This document shows positions 13,598 to 17,322 of a DNA stretch of 17,322 bases, in pieces. How positions within the stretch are numbered: position 1 is the first letter of the stretch; each line of letters starts with the position of its first letter. The translations under genes were made by a program, and so were the position numbers. The DNA comes from Syntrophobacterales bacterium (GTDB lineage Bacteria > Desulfobacterota > Desulfobaccia > Desulfobaccales > 0-14-0-80-60-11), in the NCBI GenBank assembly GCA_023229795.1, contig JALNYP010000074.1, forward strand, positions 1 to 17,322, written 5' to 3'. The notes below the pieces were generated by a model. That model was not told the origin of the DNA, made no database searches, and saw only the letters and a list, made by a program, of their open reading frames with translations.

Positions 13598-14836
13598 ATG
13601 ACGACGACTGAAATGTTCCGGCTCCTGTGCGAGCGTCTTGATACCTATCAAGAACAGGTGATTGAACTGCAGCGGCAACTGGTTTCCCGGGTGGCCCTGG
13701 GACCGGAAGTGGGGGGAGTCGGCGAAACCGCAAAGGCCGCCTTCCTGACGGACCTCCTCCAAAGCTGGGGCCTTAAGGTGCACCACTATCCGGCCCCCGA
13801 TACCCGGGTACCGGCCGGCGAGCGCCCCAACCTGGTGGTCTATCTCCCCGGCCAATCATCGGAAAAGGTTTGGGTATTGAGCCATCTGGACGTGGTGCCC
13901 CCAGGCGATCTCACCCTCTGGGACTCCGACCCTTTCACCCTCCGGGTGGACGGCGACCGCCTCTACGGGCGAGGCACCGAAGACGACCATCACGGCATCG
14001 TCATGTCGCTCCTGGCCGTCAAGGCCTGCCTCGACCTCAAGATCACCCCGCCGCGCACCATTGCCCTGGCCCTGGTAGCGGATGAAGAAACCGGCAACGA
14101 CAAAGGCCTGGCCTATCTACTCCGCGAGCATGGCCAGCTTTTTTCCCCCGAAGACTTGATCATCGTTCCCGATGCCGGCAGCCAGGACGGCACCATGATC
14201 GAGGTGGCGGAAAAATCCATTCTCTGGCTCAAGTTGACCCTGATGGGGAAGCAGAGCCACGCCTCCCGCCCCCACAAGGCCAAAAATACCTTGAGGGCCG
14301 CGGCGCACGTCATCGTGGCCTTAGACGGCTTGCAGCGGGAATTTCCCCTGCAAAACCCGCTGTTCCGGCCACCCATGAGCACCTTCGAGCCCACCAAAAA
14401 AGAGGCCAACGTCCCCAACATTAATACCATTCCGGGCCGGGGCGTCTTCTATCTGGATTGCCGGGTGTTGCCGGACTATGATCTGGAACAGGTTAAAGCC
14501 CGCATCCAGGCCATAGCCACCGAGGCGGCCGGCAAGTTAGGGGTTACCGTGGCCGTGGAACCGGTGCAATGGCTGCCCAGCGCGCCCCCCACCGCGCCGG
14601 AGGCCCCGGTGGTCAAGGCCCTCCAGCAGGCCGTGCGCCGGGTTTACGGCCGGGAGGCCATTCCCCAGGGCATCGGCGGCGGCACCGTGGCCGCCTTCTT
14701 CCGGCAGCGAGGTCTGCCCGCGGCCGTCTGGATGACCGCGAATGATGGCGCCCATCAGCCCAATGAGTTCTGTTACCTGAGCCACCTCATAGGAGACGCC
14801 AAGGTCCTGGCTCATATTGCCCTGGGCGCGGACTGA
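13598..14836 (+). CDS. M20 family metallo-hydrolase (ArgE/DapE/carboxypeptidase-like)
   Basis: A di-zinc hydrolase of the M20/M28 clan; members cleave amide bonds of N-acyl amino acids, dipeptides or N-succinyl-diaminopimelate. Numbered from ATG 13598 it has 412 residues. Ligands and catalytic residues are complete: H96 and D98 (SHLDVVP), bridging Asp in GRGTEDDHHG (D119 or D120), general base E153 and E154 (ADEETGN), D172 (PDAG) and H386 (GAHQPNE). The lid/dimerisation domain contains GKQSHASRPH (207-216). The frame is open 6 bases further up to a TTG, but GGCAGG 7 bases before ATG 13598 supports the ATG. The neighbours do not indicate a pathway. DapE proper is usually about 375 residues with different loops, so a more general M20 aminoacylase/dipeptidase is likely. 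Confidence 0.9.
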   Translation: MTTTEMFRLLCERLDTYQEQVIELQRQLVSRVALGPEVGGVGETAKAAFLTDLLQSWGLKVHHYPAPDTRVPAGERPNLVVYLPGQSSEKVWVLSHLDVVPPGDLTLWDSDPFTLRVDGDRLYGRGTEDDHHGIVMSLLAVKACLDLKITPPRTIALALVADEETGNDKGLAYLLREHGQLFSPEDLIIVPDAGSQDGTMIEVAEKSILWLKLTLMGKQSHASRPHKAKNTLRAAAHVIVALDGLQREFPLQNPLFRPPMSTFEPTKKEANVPNINTIPGRGVFYLDCRVLPDYDLEQVKARIQAIATEAAGKLGVTVAVEPVQWLPSAPPTAPEAPVVKALQQAVRRVYGREAIPQGIGGGTVAAFFRQRGLPAAVWMTANDGAHQPNEFCYLSHLIGDAKVLAHIALGAD

Positions 14837-14855
14837 GGGGCACGCAAATATGTGG

Positions 14856-15131
14856 CTAGCGCTGGGGCCACATCTGGCACTGGTCCCACTGGGAGCATTC
14901 CTGGCAGTAATCCCAATGCTCCGCATCGGTGATCAGGTAATTATCCGGGTCCTCTGCCAGCATCTCGGCCCATTCCTCCAGGGCATCCAACGGGTCCACG
15001 GACCCCAGCCAGGGACGCACGGAAAACTGGTCGGCAAAGCCGACATGGCGCAATAACTCCCGGGGGTTATCATCCAGCACCAGGTAGGACTGGAACCCCT
15101 CGTGGCGGCGGATAATGATGGGACAGGCCAT
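14856..15131 (-). CDS. Small acidic Cys-cluster protein, unknown function
   Basis: I do not recognise this 91-residue protein. The start ATG 15129-15131 is favoured over a GTG 6 bases upstream because AAGGAG sits 8 bases before the ATG and only 2 before the GTG. It is acidic, with a hydrophobic N-terminal strand (IIIRRHEG), a stretch YLVLDDNPRELL (16-27), and a C-terminal H72-x3-C76-x2-C79-x5-C85 cluster rich in Trp and Gln that could bind a metal. No signal peptide or membrane segment is present. The coding call rests on the good Shine-Dalgarno, conserved-looking composition and lack of a competing frame. It converges on the M20 gene (19-base gap) and is divergent from the lipoprotein gene. 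Confidence 0.7.
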   Translation of the reverse strand: MACPIIIRRHEGFQSYLVLDDNPRELLRHVGFADQFSVRPWLGSVDPLDALEEWAEMLAEDPDNYLITDAEHWDYCQECSQWDQCQMWPQR

Positions 15132-15168
15132 AACCACTTCTCCTTAATGAAAGTCCTTTCGTAATATT

Positions 15169-15717
15169 ATGGAAAAAATCGCGGCTCAGGCAACTCCCAG
15201 GCACGAAAGATCCCGGTGGCAACCTCACTCCCAGGCTATAAGCCTCCGCCGGCGCTCCGGGCGGTCCGTCCCCTTGCTGGCTTTGCTCCTGTGCGGCCTG
15301 TTGGCGCTCTCGGCCTGTGGCCGGCTCCAGCCCCAACCGGCCGGCTTCGATCCCCAGGCCTACACCCCTATTGAGTACCAGGACCTTTTCGCCCCGGGAC
15401 CGGCCGGGCTTCACGCCGGACAGAAGGTTCGGGTCAAGGCCTATTTCTGGCAATATGTGGATTATGACCCGGCCATGGTGCGAAATTACCTGACCCTGCC
15501 GCGGTATCCCATCAGGTGGTACCAACTCCGCTGGTTCGCGACTTACGGCACGGAAAACCTGACCGGCTACTATGATCTGGCGGCCATAACCCCGGAGCAG
15601 GCCGAGCAGTATAAGTTGCAGCGGCTGGAGCCCATCCTGATCTATGGCGAACTTTCCCCGCTGACCCCGGGCCTCTTCCTTCAGGTCTTTTATATCGAAC
15701 CAGTCCCCGAAGATTGA
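15169..15717 (+). CDS. Putative lipoprotein, unknown function
   Basis: A 182-residue protein with a long basic N-region (residues 1-34, many Arg/His), a hydrophobic core PLLALLLCGLLAL (35-47) and a lipobox LSAC with C50 as the lipidated residue. The next residue is Gly, which suggests outer-membrane sorting by the usual Asp+2 rule. The mature part (about 132 residues) is unusually aromatic, with repeated Tyr/Trp (for example YFWQYVDYD and IRWYQLRWF), and no domain was recognised; strand-rich patterns hint at a small beta fold. No Shine-Dalgarno precedes ATG 15169, but no other ATG or GTG lies between it and the hydrophobic core, so the start is kept with reservation. The n-region is longer than usual. 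Its start is only 37 bases from the divergent small gene's start. Confidence 0.72.
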   Translation: MEKIAAQATPRHERSRWQPHSQAISLRRRSGRSVPLLALLLCGLLALSACGRLQPQPAGFDPQAYTPIEYQDLFAPGPAGLHAGQKVRVKAYFWQYVDYDPAMVRNYLTLPRYPIRWYQLRWFATYGTENLTGYYDLAAITPEQAEQYKLQRLEPILIYGELSPLTPGLFLQVFYIEPVPED

Positions 15718-15772
15718 GGCCAAGTCTCACTACTGGACCGGCCCCAATCTTCCCTTTCATCTACCCCTGGTT

Positions 15773-15801
15773 TTTAGATAATTTAATCTTATATTTAAAA
15801 T
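15773..15801 (+). promoter_or_regulatory. Possible promoter for the PAS protein gene
   Basis: An AT-rich island with TTTAGA (15773-15778), a 17-base gap and TAAAAT (15796-15801). Both hexamers are partial matches to the sigma-70 consensus. Position, spacing and the contrast with GC-rich surroundings support it weakly. Confidence 0.3.
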
Positions 15802-15846
15802 GTCGATAACGGGATATTCCCACTCCATCTCCATCCGAGGCTGTCG

Positions 15847-16698
15847 ATGTCAGACGCAGACCGGGACCGGGCCGACCTGATCCAAGAATTGGCGGAACTG
15901 CGCCAAAAAGTTGCGGCCGCGGAACAGGCAGAATCCCGCTGCCAGCGTCTGACCGAGGCCTGGCGGGACCTGTGGGCCCAATATGAAGCCATCATTGAAG
16001 CCTTCGACGGCCTGATTTATATCTGCTCCCAAAACTATGAAGTGGAATTCATGAACCAGCGCTTTATCGAGCGCACCGGTTATTATCCCCTGGGGCAGAA
16101 GTGTCATCGGGTGCTCCATGAGCGGGACGAGGTCTGCCCCTGGTGCGTCAACGACCGGGTCTTCCGGGGGGAAACGGTGCGCTGGGAGGTCTTCAGCCCC
16201 AAGGATCATCGGTGGTTTTATGTGGTCAATACCCCTATCCGGCACCCCGACGGCAGCCTGTCCAAGATGTCCATGATGCAGGATATCACCGAACGCAAGA
16301 TGATGGAAAAGGCCGTCAATGAGGCCGAAGCCAAGTACCGCGGCATCTTTGAGAATGCGGTCATGGGCATCTTCCAGAGCACTCCGGAAGGCAACCTGTT
16401 AGACGTCAATCCCGCCCTGGCCCACATGCACGGCTACGACTCCCCCCAGGAAATGGTGGCCGCCATCAATGATCTGGATCACCAGATCTTCGTGGACCCG
16501 CAGCAACGGGAGGAATTGCGGCGCACCATGGCCAAGACGGGGGTCGTTCGTGACGGAGAGTTCCAGGTGAACCGGAAAGACGGCAGCACCTTCTGGATCT
16601 CGGTCAATGCCCGGGCCGTAAGGGACGACACCGGCGCCATCCGCTACTACGAAGGCTTTATCCAGGACATCACGGATCGGAAGACCTGCAAGGCTTAG
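15847..16698 (+). CDS. Two-PAS-domain sensor protein without an output domain
   Basis: A soluble 283-residue protein. Residues 5-47 look like a coiled coil. The first PAS domain (about 48-140) contains C86-x4-H91-x5-C97-P-W-C100, a Cys-rich motif seen in a subclass of PAS domains in anaerobic deltaproteobacteria, which could hold a metal, cofactor or redox disulfide. It ends with QDITERK. The second PAS (about 161-279) ends with IQDITDRK, and the stop follows four residues later. Usually such domains precede a histidine kinase, GGDEF or HTH domain; none follows here, and the downstream DNA goes straight into a hairpin and the convergent livF gene. The start is supported by GAGG 6 bases before ATG. 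It may act as a sensor or partner protein, or be a shortened kinase. Confidence 0.85.
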   Translation: MSDADRDRADLIQELAELRQKVAAAEQAESRCQRLTEAWRDLWAQYEAIIEAFDGLIYICSQNYEVEFMNQRFIERTGYYPLGQKCHRVLHERDEVCPWCVNDRVFRGETVRWEVFSPKDHRWFYVVNTPIRHPDGSLSKMSMMQDITERKMMEKAVNEAEAKYRGIFENAVMGIFQSTPEGNLLDVNPALAHMHGYDSPQEMVAAINDLDHQIFVDPQQREELRRTMAKTGVVRDGEFQVNRKDGSTFWISVNARAVRDDTGAIRYYEGFIQDITDRKTCKA

Positions 16699-16704
16699 AT
16701 TTTG

Positions 16705-16733
16705 GGGAGGGGGAAAATTGTTTACCCCCTCCC
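16705..16733. terminator. Hairpin between convergent PAS and livF genes
   Basis: A perfect 9-bp stem, GGGAGGGGG (16705-16713) with CCCCCTCCC (16725-16733), closes an 11-base loop. It starts 6 bases after the PAS stop and lies 26 bases from the livF stop. Its position suggests a bidirectional transcription stop, but neither side has a clear T tract, so it may work by other means. Confidence 0.5.
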
Positions 16734-16758
16734 TGCCCTTCCCTCAATTTCCTTGCCC

Positions 16759-17322
16759 TTACGCCCCGCCCAGGTAGGCTGCCAGGACCCGGGGATGGTG
16801 GCGCAGTTCCGCTGCCGGGCCGGACAGCGCCACTTCCCCGGTCTCCAGAATATAGGCCCGGTGGGCAATCTCCAGGGCCAGGTGGGCGTTTTGCTCCACC
16901 AGCAGAATGGCGGCGCCTTCCCGGTTGATGCGCTGGATCACTCGGAAAATTTCCCGGACCAGCAGAGGGGCCAGCCCCATGGAAGGCTCATCCAACAGCA
17001 GGAGCCGTGCCCGGCTCATTAAGGCCCGCCCCATGGCCAGCATCTGCTGCTCGCCCCCGGACAGGGTGTTGCCCCATTGTCGCCTCCGCTCTTCCAGCCT
17101 GGGGAACAATTGGAAAACCTTCTCCAGGTCCCGCTGAACGTCCCAGTCCCGGCGCACGTAGGCCGCCAGGCGCAGGTTCTCCAGGACCGTCAGGTTGCCG
17201 AAGATGCCCCGGCCTTCCGGGACATGGGCGATGCCCCGCTTCACCCTCAAGTGGGCCGGCACCCCGGCGAGATCCTCTCCGGCCAGGCTCACCCGGCCGT
17301 GGGCCAGCGGCAGCATCCCTGA
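16759..17322 (-). CDS. livF: Branched-chain amino acid ABC transporter ATP-binding protein LivF, C-terminal part (cut by window edge)
   Basis: ATPase subunit of a high-affinity leucine/isoleucine/valine-type importer. The frame stays open to the right edge, so the N-terminus, including the Walker A motif, is missing; 187 residues are visible. IAHVPEGRGIFGNLTVLENLRL is typical of LivF; the Q-loop is off the edge or near it. The ABC signature LSGGEQQ, Walker B LLLLDEPSMGLAP and the switch region LVEQN all follow in order. Complete LivF proteins are about 235 residues, so roughly 50 are lost. LivG, LivH and LivM genes should lie beyond the right edge. Related Liv-type transporters import urea or other amides, so the exact substrate is not certain. 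Confidence 0.93.
   Translation of the reverse strand, partial: SGMLPLAHGRVSLAGEDLAGVPAHLRVKRGIAHVPEGRGIFGNLTVLENLRLAAYVRRDWDVQRDLEKVFQLFPRLEERRRQWGNTLSGGEQQMLAMGRALMSRARLLLLDEPSMGLAPLLVREIFRVIQRINREGAAILLVEQNAHLALEIAHRAYILETGEVALSGPAAELRHHPRVLAAYLGGA

Noticed and set aside
13397..13855. A 152-codon minus-strand frame reaching from the M20 gene into the intergenic region.
   Set aside because: More than half is antisense to the M20 coding sequence and no start signals or motifs were seen.

Overview
The window is GC-rich coding DNA with short, repeat-laden intergenic gaps. It suggests a deltaproteobacterial-type bacterium (Desulfobacterota, perhaps a Desulfobacca or Syntrophobacterales relative). 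This lineage call is an inference from three things: the fused DHH-CBS-nucleotidyltransferase protein, the Cys-bearing PAS domain, and the sigma-54-driven amt gene. No rRNA, tRNA, CRISPR array, prophage or transposase gene is visible.

Layout, left to right. (1) Positions 1-420 (-) hold the start of an ammonium transporter, with a near-perfect sigma-54 promoter just upstream. (2) Positions 421-1112 form a long non-coding stretch with an AT-rich half, a perfect palindrome and a two-hairpin repeat. (3) Positions 1113-3996 (-) are a likely operon: tsaC-type threonylcarbamoyl-AMP synthase, ROK sugar kinase and DegT-type PLP aminotransferase. The first two overlap by 4 bases (GTGA). (4) rlmB (-), the 23S rRNA 2'-O-methyltransferase, is divergent from (5) the xerD-type recombinase and an 882-residue DHH/DHHA1-CBS-CBS-tRNA nucleotidyltransferase fusion (+), which overlap by ATGA. 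(6) Positions 8777-9011 are a convergent gap holding a composite palindromic repeat. (7) Positions 9012-11956 (-) are a dxr-rseP-tsaB operon with a good sigma-70-type promoter at 12049-12077. (8) Positions 12105-13321 (-) carry methylmalonyl-CoA epimerase and a TIM-barrel sugar isomerase-like protein. (9) M20 metallopeptidase (+). (10) A small acidic Cys-containing protein (-) is divergent from a lipoprotein (+), with starts only 37 bp apart. (11) A two-PAS protein with no output domain (+) converges on (12) a livF-type ABC ATPase (-) cut by the right edge.

How the genes fit together. Most are housekeeping. TsaC and TsaB are two steps of tRNA t6A37 synthesis, the fusion protein acts on RNA 3' ends and RlmB modifies 23S rRNA. 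Dxr (isoprenoid synthesis) and RseP (envelope stress proteolysis) share an operon as in many bacteria. Amt and LivF belong to nitrogen and amino-acid import.

No complete, clearly new multi-gene system is visible. The best leads are the composite repeat at 8786-8979, the divergent small-protein/lipoprotein pair at 14856-15717, the output-less Cys-PAS protein, and the fusion of a nuclease-type domain to a nucleotidyltransferase in one chain.
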